This document shows, piece by piece, positions 43,618 through 51,282 of a stretch of 64,000 bases of DNA. Origin of the DNA: a virus; the IMG/VR virus record IMGVR_UViG_3300046787_000302, positions 64,001-128,000 of that record. One strand, given 5' to 3'. A program made the translations under genes and the position numbers. The stretch's first letter is position 1; each line of letters begins with the position of its first letter. Under the pieces are notes generated by a model. That model worked only from the letters and a program-made list of their open reading frames with translations, ran no database searches and was not told the DNA's origin.

Positions 43618-43749
43618 ATGGCAAAAGCAAAAGGATCGTCTGAAGCAAAGAAGATTGTATTTGGTACAAGACGTAAAGGAAAACACTCAAAGACTGCTGG
43701 ACCAAAGGCAAAAGCAGTAAAGAAGAGTTATCGTGGGCAAGGACGTTAA
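43618..43749 (+). CDS. Very basic small protein (43 aa)
   Basis: ATG at 43618, three bases after the endolysin stop. It starts MAKAKGSSEAKKIVFGTRRK and ends KKSYRGQGR. About one third is Lys/Arg with Gly, so it is unstructured and should bind nucleic acid. The clean frame, close spacing and the terminator that starts inside its last codons argue that it is a real gene. Similar small basic proteins are familiar in Bacteroidota phages; I infer a virion DNA-binding or scaffold-tail role. Confidence 0.72.
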   Translation: MAKAKGSSEAKKIVFGTRRKGKHSKTAGPKAKAVKKSYRGQGR

Positions 43750-43760
43750 TCGTCCTTTTT
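43739..43760 (+). terminator. Intrinsic terminator ending the lysis block
   Basis: AAGGACG (43739-43745) pairs with CGTCCTT (43751-43757) around TTAAT, followed by TTT. It includes the stop codon of the 43-aa gene, so the lysis block and the envelope cluster beyond it are probably separate transcripts. Confidence 0.75.
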
Positions 43761-43781
43761 CCATGTTTAAACAATAAGCAC

Positions 43782-44315
43782 ATGAAAGCATTATTATTTG
43801 TTGTCTGGAGTATCATAGCTTCTGCATTATCTATACAGAGTTACTTTATATACTCACACTTTTTTGCTCCACAGAACATAGTTAACTTACTAGGTCCAGG
43901 TGAGAGCATTAATGTTTCTTCAGTTGAGAATAAGATTGTTATGGGTTCATTAGCAGGTAATCGTAATCTTGCTTTTGGTGTTAAGAATATCATGGAAGAG
44001 TTCTTACAAGAACAGGAGTATGTTATTAATCCTTATGCTAGTAAGAAGATTGAGATCGAGATAGTTTATCTTGATGTATTAAAGACTCAGTCTAACTTAT
44101 CTGTGTTTCATCGTAATACAGATGCTGTAGTTATACGGATGAAAGGTAAGTTAATAGAAGATGACAAAGTAAAGAAGACTGTTATAGTCGAAGAGTCTGC
44201 TGAGGAGATATCAATGGCTGCACTAGTAATAGATGAAGGTGGTAAGTTTAACCAAACTAATCTATCATCAGCCCTGAAAAAATCTTGTGATACACTAATC
44301 AAAAAACTATTATAA
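43782..44315 (+). CDS. CsgG-like protein 1 (177 aa), membrane-anchored, divergent
   Basis: An N-terminal hydrophobic helix (residues 3-24) acts as anchor or uncleaved signal. The rest resembles the 243-aa CsgG-like protein at 47327: FGVKNIMEEFLQEQEYVIN matches LGVTNIVVEYLEETNRFTF, an EIVYLDV segment matches VYIEVYDF, and both end in a basic helix. CsgG forms the outer-membrane channel for curli in the type VIII secretion pathway, but no lipobox is seen here. This copy may therefore be a periplasmic relative. It shares its last base with the start of the cohesin gene. Confidence 0.5.
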   Translation: MKALLFVVWSIIASALSIQSYFIYSHFFAPQNIVNLLGPGESINVSSVENKIVMGSLAGNRNLAFGVKNIMEEFLQEQEYVINPYASKKIEIEIVYLDVLKTQSNLSVFHRNTDAVVIRMKGKLIEDDKVKKTVIVEESAEEISMAALVIDEGGKFNQTNLSSALKKSCDTLIKKLL

Positions 44316-46066
44316 TGAAGAAGCTTCTTTTGTTTTTTATACTCTTTGTGAGTTATACATCTTATAGTCAGAACAATATACAACTAAGATTACACAACGA
44401 TTCCACTTCAACAAATACTGTTGGTACTGTTATTAATAAAGGAGACGATTTTATAGTAACTGTAAAAGCAAAAGGTAATGGTAACACAACTGCTAGATCA
44501 CTTTATTTCGACTTTGAGTATCAAAACACAGCGTTTGAGCTACTTGATGTTACAAATACGGGAACAGGTGGCAACGGTGGGATACTTCCTTACGGTTCTA
44601 GTATTACTATGGACTGGTATACTTATCCTGGGTATACGTGGGTATCTTCACAACAGAATACCACTGCAAACGGTAATAGTAATTATAGTAATTCTGCTTA
44701 TTCTTTTACGGCTGGTGGACCTAAAACTATTCTTAGGGTCTATTTAAACTGGGCTACACCAAACGGTATGCCTTATGACAACTATGACGATTTAATACGT
44801 CTTAAGTTTAAGTTAAAGACTACAGCTCCAGGGTATGCATGGGATCCTATTAAGATGAACTTTGCTGCAGCATTTAATCAAGATGGTTCTACTGGTGCCA
44901 CAGAGATGACAATACCTTTAACAAGTGTTATCTATCTTGATCCTACAGCAACTAAGTATGTTAACGCAACTATAGAAACAAACAGTAACATTGATGCTTT
45001 TACATTACATCGTGTAGTGTTTATTAATACTACAACAAATATCGGTATTACTGCTGATGCAACAAGTAATGGAACTATAAATATCGATCAGTCAAGACTA
45101 GAACCTAATACTGACTATAAGGTCATGATGATGGTTAACATGGATAGCATGTATAACTTATATAATGCTGCTGTTACTGTCTCTGATTATACTACAGCTC
45201 AAGCAGAGTATGTAAAACAAAACTTAGACGGAACCTTCAAAGGAGAATCTATCATCACTGGTGCTGGATATCTAGCTGCAGACGTTAATAGAAACAAAGT
45301 ATTTGACGGTGGTGACTTAACTAAACTATACTCTCAAGTTGTTGGTGTTGATAAGTTAGTTACATTACCAACTCAGTACACTGCAGGTACAGATCAGTAT
45401 ATGTCAGTACCAACGTTTACAGATAGTACATTCAATGCGTTGACAACAACAAACTGGAAAGACATTACAAACAGTTATGTTACTTTTAGAACTGGTCTTA
45501 TAGGGCAGAATAAGCCCTTAAAGCTTAAGTTCTTAATCCCAGGAGATATCAATCGTTCACACTCATCTCAGATGGTTATAAACGGTTCTATTGCAACAAA
45601 CGCTGTTGTATCTTTAAACAAGACAATGAATAGAACAGTTGCTGTATCAAAGATCAATGTTAGTCTTGCTAACCAGACTCTAACATCTAATACTATTGAG
45701 ATACCAATAAAGGTAAACACAAACGGTAATAAGTTATCCGGTCTTCAGTTTGAGTTTAAGTACAATCCTGCTAGTATTCAGTTTGAAGAGATCATGAATG
45801 AGATGCCAAATACATGGTATGCTTTTGCAGATAATACAAAACCTGGTACTATTCGCTTTGGTGCTTTAGATAAGGCGTTAAACTCATCTGTTACAGGAGA
45901 GCTAATACCATTCAAGCTTAAGTTTAAAGCTTTGACAAATGGTCTAGATATGAATACCTTGATTAAAGTAAGTCCTGTAATGGATGCTTCATCAAGCACA
46001 GGTTCTCAGTTAGGTATTACACTAAACGCTGATACTATCAAGATTACAGGATACAACAACTTTTAA
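44315..46066 (+). CDS. Secreted protein with cohesin-like and dockerin-like parts (583 aa)
   Basis: Residues 1-18 form a Bacteroidota-type signal peptide ending TSYS before QNN. Residues about 22-205 and 445-583 are beta-rich and look like cohesin/CBM-type sandwiches. The second contains GLQFEFKYNPASIQFEE and IRFGAL, then LIPFKLKFKAL, very like a cohesin. Between them is a dockerin-like calcium loop DVNRNKVFDGGD (323-334), followed by LTKLYSQVVGV. A second loop half GDINRSHSSQ starts at 410. Cohesin and dockerin bind each other, so self-assembly into a polymer or attachment to another surface protein is possible. Unusual for a phage. No catalytic site seen. Confidence 0.68.
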   Translation: MKKLLLFFILFVSYTSYSQNNIQLRLHNDSTSTNTVGTVINKGDDFIVTVKAKGNGNTTARSLYFDFEYQNTAFELLDVTNTGTGGNGGILPYGSSITMDWYTYPGYTWVSSQQNTTANGNSNYSNSAYSFTAGGPKTILRVYLNWATPNGMPYDNYDDLIRLKFKLKTTAPGYAWDPIKMNFAAAFNQDGSTGATEMTIPLTSVIYLDPTATKYVNATIETNSNIDAFTLHRVVFINTTTNIGITADATSNGTINIDQSRLEPNTDYKVMMMVNMDSMYNLYNAAVTVSDYTTAQAEYVKQNLDGTFKGESIITGAGYLAADVNRNKVFDGGDLTKLYSQVVGVDKLVTLPTQYTAGTDQYMSVPTFTDSTFNALTTTNWKDITNSYVTFRTGLIGQNKPLKLKFLIPGDINRSHSSQMVINGSIATNAVVSLNKTMNRTVAVSKINVSLANQTLTSNTIEIPIKVNTNGNKLSGLQFEFKYNPASIQFEEIMNEMPNTWYAFADNTKPGTIRFGALDKALNSSVTGELIPFKLKFKALTNGLDMNTLIKVSPVMDASSSTGSQLGITLNADTIKITGYNNF

Positions 46067-46078
46067 TACCTAACCCAT

Positions 46079-46441
46079 ATGAAAAACACATTAGTATTAT
46101 TACTGATCTTAACTATTGCTTTTGCATGTTCTGATCTTGAAGAGTTTGAGAATGCTCCAATAAATCTAGGTGCAAAATCAACATCAACAGAAATATTAAG
46201 CGCAACATCAACTGGAGGTAAGGTTACAGCACTATTTGCTATTACTCCAGGAGCTAAGTACTCAGTACAAGTATATTCTTTTGCTGCTATTGAGCCAGTA
46301 AAGTCTTTACCTTTAACAGCTGAGACAGAGATTACTACAAGAATCTATGACTTTAGCGACTTACCAGACGGTCTATATGACTTAACACTAACAGACGTAG
46401 CTGGTGTATCAACAAGAAAACCTATAATAATTAAACGATAA
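46079..46441 (+). CDS. Small lipoprotein (120 aa)
   Basis: Signal peptide MKNTLVLLLILTIAFAC with lipobox IAFAC, lipidated Cys17. The next residues are SDLEE: acidic residues just after the Cys are the Bacteroidota signal for export of lipoproteins to the outer leaflet. The mature part (about 103 aa) is a small beta-sandwich-like domain with an Ig-like run LPDGLYDLTLTDVAGVSTRKPIII. It lies after the secreted cohesin-like protein and may be its outer-membrane attachment point. Function inferred. Confidence 0.72.
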   Translation: MKNTLVLLLILTIAFACSDLEEFENAPINLGAKSTSTEILSATSTGGKVTALFAITPGAKYSVQVYSFAAIEPVKSLPLTAETEITTRIYDFSDLPDGLYDLTLTDVAGVSTRKPIIIKR

Positions 46442-46446
46442 ACAAG

Positions 46447-46752
46447 ATGGCAGAAGAAACAGAAGGAGGACAATCCTCAGTAAAAGGAATCATCATCACA
46501 GCAGTTAGTACAGTTGTACTTGGTGTTGCTGGTTATGTAACTAAGTTAATCACAGGAGAGAAAGAAGAAGCTCCACAAGCTACTTCAGCACCAGCTCCAG
46601 TAATTAACATTAACCAAGCAGCAGCGGCTCCTGCACCTGCAGCTAAAACTATTATTGTAAACAAGACAGCTCCTGCAGCTCAATCAGCTCCGGCACCAAA
46701 GCCAAAAGCTCCTACTGCTAAAGAAGAGTTGGAAAAAGCTCCAGCCTGGTAA
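46447..46752 (+). CDS. Single-pass membrane protein with Ala/Pro linker (101 aa)
   Basis: A membrane helix at residues 14-34 (GIIITAVSTVVLGVAGYVTKL) is followed by a long Pro/Ala/Lys linker that could span periplasm. It ends KEELEKAPAW. Layout recalls TonB- or spanin-like linkers, without their signature ends. It overlaps the next gene by one base. Confidence 0.6.
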   Translation: MAEETEGGQSSVKGIIITAVSTVVLGVAGYVTKLITGEKEEAPQATSAPAPVININQAAAAPAPAAKTIIVNKTAPAAQSAPAPKPKAPTAKEELEKAPAW

Positions 46753-47330
46753 TGGATAACTCGCAAGCTACAGGGTTTAAAGACCTGTTAAATCAGATGA
46801 TGACAAGACGATGGTTGATAACAGCTATCGTTCTTGGTGGTTTTATGCTGATCATTGGTGGGATTTTCCTGGCAATTGGTCAGAACACTGCTATTGCAGG
46901 TGAGTGGAAAGAGTTGTTACTCTTGTTACTTGGTGCATTTATTGGTTCTTATGGTAAGATTATCGACTATTGGTTTTCTGATACTGATAAGGATAAGATG
47001 CTAGTCCAAAAAATGGATGAGGAGGACGGTACGTCTTTATCTAATACAGCTGATATGGCTGCTCCAACACCAATGAATCCATCAGCAGAGTTTACTAAAC
47101 CTGCTGAATCAGTAGATACACTACCAAAATCAGAAGCAAAACAAACAGGTACCGAGATCGATGAGGACGGTGATGGTGTTATGGATGGCTTAGATATTGA
47201 TGGTGATGGTAAGATTGATGTATACTTTGCTCATCGCCAGTGTGAACATGTTTGGGGTGACTCAGATGGTGACGGTGATGAAGAGTGTCTTAAGTGTGGT
47301 AAAATAAAAGATGATGAAACAACTGTATGA
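46752..47330 (+). CDS. Two-helix membrane protein with Ca/Zn-binding-type tail (192 aa)
   Basis: Membrane helices at about 20-45 (WLITAIVLGGFMLIIGGIFLAIG) and 53-72 (KELLLLLLGAFIGSYGKIID) give a holin-like hairpin. A Thr/Ser/Pro linker leads to DEDGDGVMDGLDIDGDGKID, which has two calcium-loop-like DxDGDG repeats. Then comes CEHVWGDSDGDGDEECLKCG, which adds a third loop and a CxH/CxxC zinc-ribbon pattern. The tail suggests metal-sensing, perhaps controlling membrane permeabilisation. It overlaps the next gene by four bases. Confidence 0.65.
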   Translation: MDNSQATGFKDLLNQMMTRRWLITAIVLGGFMLIIGGIFLAIGQNTAIAGEWKELLLLLLGAFIGSYGKIIDYWFSDTDKDKMLVQKMDEEDGTSLSNTADMAAPTPMNPSAEFTKPAESVDTLPKSEAKQTGTEIDEDGDGVMDGLDIDGDGKIDVYFAHRQCEHVWGDSDGDGDEECLKCGKIKDDETTV

Positions 47331-48058
47331 AAAAGCTAAGCATATTCTTAAGTGCTTGTATTATATTATTTCTAGCTTCCAGTCATAAGACAGAAGCACA
47401 GATTGCTAGTACAAAGACAGAAGCTTATACAGCTTCATTCGAAAAGAAGATCAACATAGATTCATTAATGGACTATGAAGGCCCTAAAATACCCATCCAA
47501 CTTTTATCTCTTGGTATTAACGAAGACGTCTATGCTGCTTATCCAGAACTCAAGGACAAAAGAGTGGGTCTTGGCGTCACTAATATAGTTGTTGAATACC
47601 TTGAAGAGACTAACCGGTTTACTTTTACTGAAGACAAAGCTGAGATAAAAAACAGAATGGTCAAACAGTTCCAAGCAAGTCAGTCTGGTATAACAGAAAA
47701 TAAGCTTGACGGTAGAGGTAAGATTAAGTTAGCTCAGTACTTTGTGTATATTGAGGTCTATGATTTTTCCGTTTCTGAAGATGAATCATTATCTTTGAAA
47801 GACGGTGTAAAACAGACAGTTGTAACTCGTATGGGTTTGCAAGTTAAGTTTGTTAATGCAGAGACTGGTGAGTACTTTACTGGTTCCGGATTAGGAGAGG
47901 CAAAGACTACAAGAGAAGCAACACTAATGAACGATGGTAACTTTGCTGATATTAAGTTTAATCAATCCACGATTGGCACGACAACTAAGAAAGCGCTTGA
48001 AAACGCTGCTAGTAAGATTGTGGTACGGATGATAAAGAAGAAGATTTTCACTAAATAA
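47327..48058 (+). CDS. CsgG-like curli-secretin-type protein 2 (243 aa)
   Basis: A signal peptide runs to about residue 24 (HKTEA before QIA). The mature part follows the CsgG layout: VGLGVTNIVVEYLEETNRFTF (about 80-100), KLAQYFVYIEVYDF (128-141), VVTRMGLQVKFVNAETGEYF and a closing basic helix KKALENAASKIVVRMIKKK. In bacteria CsgG makes a nine-fold outer-membrane channel that exports curli subunits. No lipobox cysteine follows the signal peptide, unlike E. coli CsgG. Together with the copy at 43782, the secreted cohesin protein and the C-terminal barrel protein it suggests an envelope secretion or pore function. Confidence 0.65.
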   Translation: MKKLSIFLSACIILFLASSHKTEAQIASTKTEAYTASFEKKINIDSLMDYEGPKIPIQLLSLGINEDVYAAYPELKDKRVGLGVTNIVVEYLEETNRFTFTEDKAEIKNRMVKQFQASQSGITENKLDGRGKIKLAQYFVYIEVYDFSVSEDESLSLKDGVKQTVVTRMGLQVKFVNAETGEYFTGSGLGEAKTTREATLMNDGNFADIKFNQSTIGTTTKKALENAASKIVVRMIKKKIFTK

Positions 48059-48065
48059 ACCAACC

Positions 48066-48404
48066 ATGTTAGAAAAACTAATCATTGCTGGCAGTATTGC
48101 ACTTGCTGCTAGTATTTATCCTGCTTACAGGATTTACGAAGGTGCTAAGATACCAATGTATCAAACACGTATCTCTAATCTAGAACATCAGATGGAGATT
48201 GTTAAGTTAACAGAGACTGACCCTGCGAAACGTTATGTAAAACTTTCAAAGCTTGAGGGTAAGATTCTTAAGGTACGTACAAAGATTAAGGCACGTCAAA
48301 AGATTAAAGCTCTTGAAGCCAAATGGGACTATCAAGATGAGATGCTTAAGTTAAAGCGTTTTCAAGTTTCTGTTGATTCAACTATAAAGATTGAACCGAA
48401 GTAG
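48066..48404 (+). CDS. Single-pass membrane protein with basic coiled coil (112 aa)
   Basis: A membrane helix at residues 4-23 (KLIIAGSIALAASIYPAYRI) is followed by a Lys-rich helical domain (LSKLEGKILKVRTKIKARQKIKALEAK) likely to form a coiled coil. Topology resembles an i-spanin-type or adaptor protein. It shares one base with the start of the next gene. Confidence 0.6.
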   Translation: MLEKLIIAGSIALAASIYPAYRIYEGAKIPMYQTRISNLEHQMEIVKLTETDPAKRYVKLSKLEGKILKVRTKIKARQKIKALEAKWDYQDEMLKLKRFQVSVDSTIKIEPK

Positions 48405-49726
48405 TGAAATGGTTAGGGATTATCATGTTGTTATTATTGTGGAACACGAGCAATGCTCAAGTGTTGTCACAAACATATGTTGATCCTTGTTCAGGAAAAG
48501 TATTAACGGTAACTGTACCTATCGCAAGTGGGTCAGTTACTGTTGTTTACAGAGGTCAATACAAAGTAGTTACAGCAAACGATATAACTACAGGTGCTTT
48601 AACAGCATGGTTAAATATGTTGACAACAGCATATCCATGTCCTGAAACACAACAAGTAGTAAATCAAGTAGTAACACAGACAGTTAATACTGCAGTTAGT
48701 GCAGCAGTTAATCAAGCAACTGCAAGTGCAACCGCTGCTGCTACTGCCGCTGCAACATCTGCGGCGACAAGTGCTGCTACTAGTGCAGCAACAAGTTCTG
48801 CAACTTCAGCTGCTACATCAACAGCTAGTTCTGCTGCATCCGCAGCTGCATCTTCTGCAGCAAGTAGTACTCCAGCACCGAGTGCAACAAGTACTAGTAG
48901 TTCATCATCATCTAGTTCATCATCTAGTTCTTCAGAAAGTAGTAGTTCAAGCTCTTCATCTGAAACAAAGAGTGAAACCAAAAGCGAATCAAGTAATGAG
49001 TCAAAGTCAGAAAGCAAAGAAGAAAGTAAGAGTGAGTCCAAGTCTGAGAAAAAAAGTGAAGATAAGAAAAGTAGTAAGAGCTCTGCCAAATCCAGTGCCC
49101 GTGTTAATCCTATCTTATATAACTCTGATCTTACTTCTCTATTATCTGATGATAATAGTTTTTCTCAGATAATATCTGTTGGTATGTCTCAGTCTTCAAT
49201 GACGGGAGCAGACTCATGGGGTGTTACTAGTATGATCTGGTCTACCTTTAATCAGTTTGCTTTATCTGGTAGATATACAAAGATGAACTTTGCAAAAGGT
49301 CAGTTATCTCATATAACAAACTACGGTATTACAGGAGTTTACTTATCAGGAAACTATGTAGCATTTGCTACTGCTGCTTATATCAAACCTTTAAAGAACA
49401 ATAAAGGCATCTTTGGTATAAACGAAACTATTAGTTATGCGATGAACACAGTAAGCAGCAGCTTGCTTATTTTCTATAGTAAACCTATTGTACTTAGTAA
49501 AAGAGTATCAATAGCTCCAACAATTACAGCATCAGCTTTTCCAGTTGTTGCATCAGAGACAGGCGTTGATATAACTCCAACATTCAACGCCATGACAGGA
49601 TCTAGTTTTGATCTTAATCTAACTAAACGTTTTAAACTTAACTGTGGTCTAACACTCGCTTTTAGTGAGCAGAGCATTAGACCTAACAGTTATATGTTTA
49701 TGATTGGAACAAAGCTTAATCTTTAA
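48404..49726 (+). CDS. Secreted Ser/Ala-rich protein with outer-membrane barrel-like C-terminus (440 aa)
   Basis: The signal peptide MKWLGIIMLLLLWNTSNA is cleaved near residue 18. A small folded part with two Cys (29 and about 79) follows. Residues about 95-170 are Ala/Ser/Thr repeats, about 165-185 a Ser tract, about 185-225 a Ser/Lys/Glu tract. The C-terminal 210 residues are alternating beta-strands ending FMIGTKLNL, the type of last strand recognised by the BAM complex. Compare trimeric autotransporters and some phage fibre-like proteins: a passenger-like stalk plus anchoring barrel. It converges with the VWA gene, overlapping its 3' end by 11 bases. Confidence 0.65.
   Translation: MKWLGIIMLLLLWNTSNAQVLSQTYVDPCSGKVLTVTVPIASGSVTVVYRGQYKVVTANDITTGALTAWLNMLTTAYPCPETQQVVNQVVTQTVNTAVSAAVNQATASATAAATAAATSAATSAATSAATSSATSAATSTASSAASAAASSAASSTPAPSATSTSSSSSSSSSSSSSESSSSSSSSETKSETKSESSNESKSESKEESKSESKSEKKSEDKKSSKSSAKSSARVNPILYNSDLTSLLSDDNSFSQIISVGMSQSSMTGADSWGVTSMIWSTFNQFALSGRYTKMNFAKGQLSHITNYGITGVYLSGNYVAFATAAYIKPLKNNKGIFGINETISYAMNTVSSSLLIFYSKPIVLSKRVSIAPTITASAFPVVASETGVDITPTFNAMTGSSFDLNLTKRFKLNCGLTLAFSEQSIRPNSYMFMIGTKLNL
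48700..49092 (+). repeat. Low-complexity tract coding Ala/Ser/Thr, Ser and Ser/Lys/Glu runs
   Basis: Triplet-like repeats of GCA/AGT/ACA lead to poly-Ser TCATCA/AGT and then AGT-AAG-GAA mixes. Codon use is mixed (AGT, TCA, TCT, AGC for Ser), so selection at protein level, not simple slippage, seems likely. Long open frames on both strands here are by-products. Confidence 0.7.
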
Positions 49727-51269
49727 TTACGTAACCTCTTTTATCTACTGATAAGATTCTGTTACCATCAAAGACAGACATTTGTTTAGCATGATACTGC
49801 TCTAGTACTTGATCATTAAAGTAGTTAAACATACTACCTTTAACACCCAAGAAGAAAGCTTTATCTGTATAGACACTGCAGCGATCTTCTGCGTCAGTGA
49901 GTATCAAACTATTCTCTTGTGATTTAATAATATGGTTTACTACTTTTGTAATACTTGTACCACCCATATCATCTAAAGATGCAATAGCAAAATCTGTTGT
50001 CTTTAGAGCATGCACATCTTGGTTAAAAGAATAAAGCTTATTAAGCATGTTGTTCTTTTTCATTACAAGAGCAATAGCTTTTGCAAACTCAAGTTTAGTC
50101 AACCCTCTTCCATCAACGTCTTTAACACCACATCCTTCAGACATCGAACCAGATATATCGATGTAAAGGTTAATCTTACCTTTACGCTCAACGTTTCTTG
50201 TTGTAATATCTTCTGGAAATATGTTTCTAAGCTTTGGATGAAGCATTGCGTACTCTTCTAAGCCATCAAAGTTACCTGACTCGAACAAAGACTCATGTGT
50301 AATGCGTTCTTGCCCTGAGAAGTAATTCTTTGACTTATCTAAGATCATCTTGATGTTGTTCTTTAGTACAGAATCATTCATCTTGATTTTCTTTAGAGAC
50401 TCAATTGCTCTTTCTATCTCATGCTTAGTCATACTGCCAATACCAGTGTTTTTATTCCAAGCTTCTTCAAGCTCTTCGTCACCAATATTTTCAGTTAGTT
50501 CATTGATGTTTTGAGCTGCATCATGCATCTCTTCCTCTAACTTATCTCTAGTTTGCTTTAAAGCTTTATCAATAGCTTTCTCCATCTTCTTCTGGTCTTT
50601 TCCAGAACCTTTTCCAGAACCACTTTGACCTTGAGCTTGATCATCTTGCTCTCCATCTTGGTTTTCATCACCATCACCATCAGATTGATTCATTTGGTTT
50701 TTCATCTCTTCATGAGCATCAGGATCCTGCTTCTTTAGTCTTAACATAAAGTAAGTAAGATATGTCATCATACTTTGAGTAAACATACCAGACTTAACAT
50801 TAGAACCTTCAGTTAAGATCTTTAAGCTTGGATCATTTGCTAACTCAAGAAGTTTGTAACGCATCTGATTCTTTTCATTACGAGCTTTGAAGTCAATCTT
50901 ATCAATAGGTTTGTTAAACATATTAAAGATATCGTTCTTTAGTGATGAAGGTATTGATTGATACGCTTCAGTCATTTCTTCAACTGAAAAGTTCCAGTTC
51001 TCACGCCCTTTCATCTTGACAATCTTTTCTGCTGTCTGTATAAGAGCACCATGATTACTTCCACTACTTGTATAACCAGGGATAAAACCTTTCTTTACAA
51101 ACTCATTTAATCGATAAGCATCTATATAGTGAATATATGGCTCAACTAACTCAGGTTTTTTATACGAACCAATGATACTTGTAAATCGGGAAGAGCCAGA
51201 AAAATCTAGCTCCCCCTTCTTTACTTTCTCCATGATTGTAAACACGTTTTTATACTGTTTCTTAGCCAT
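49716..51269 (-). CDS. VWA-domain protein of a MoxR-VWA pair (517 aa)
   Basis: The C-terminal von Willebrand A domain has the MIDAS: DISGS (371-375), Thr438 in GGTSI and Asp459 in LTDAED, so it should bind a metal and ligand. The N-terminal 180 residues are helical. Residues about 195-225 are an acidic Gln/Gly/Asp linker (SDGDGDENQDGEQDD), followed by a Lys/Glu coiled coil. In bacteria such proteins work as substrate adaptors for MoxR AAA+ ATPases, which is what the next gene upstream encodes, 13 bases away. Likely a chaperone system for a phage or host complex, as in CbbQO and RavA-ViaA. Confidence 0.85.
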   Translation of the reverse strand: MAKKQYKNVFTIMEKVKKGELDFSGSSRFTSIIGSYKKPELVEPYIHYIDAYRLNEFVKKGFIPGYTSSGSNHGALIQTAEKIVKMKGRENWNFSVEEMTEAYQSIPSSLKNDIFNMFNKPIDKIDFKARNEKNQMRYKLLELANDPSLKILTEGSNVKSGMFTQSMMTYLTYFMLRLKKQDPDAHEEMKNQMNQSDGDGDENQDGEQDDQAQGQSGSGKGSGKDQKKMEKAIDKALKQTRDKLEEEMHDAAQNINELTENIGDEELEEAWNKNTGIGSMTKHEIERAIESLKKIKMNDSVLKNNIKMILDKSKNYFSGQERITHESLFESGNFDGLEEYAMLHPKLRNIFPEDITTRNVERKGKINLYIDISGSMSEGCGVKDVDGRGLTKLEFAKAIALVMKKNNMLNKLYSFNQDVHALKTTDFAIASLDDMGGTSITKVVNHIIKSQENSLILTDAEDRCSVYTDKAFFLGVKGSMFNYFNDQVLEQYHAKQMSVFDGNRILSVDKRGYVIKD

Positions 51270-51282
51270 GGCTTTCTCTTAT

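Noticed and set aside
48712-49089. Leftward open frame of about 125 Leu/Asp/Glu-rich codons opposite the Ser/Ala tract
   Set aside because: By-product of the low-complexity repeat; the + strand frame has signal peptide and barrel, and codon sense fits only the + strand.
48699-49172. Second + strand frame rich in Gln, Leu and Val
   Set aside because: Same repeat read out of frame; no start context and it lies inside the 440-aa gene.
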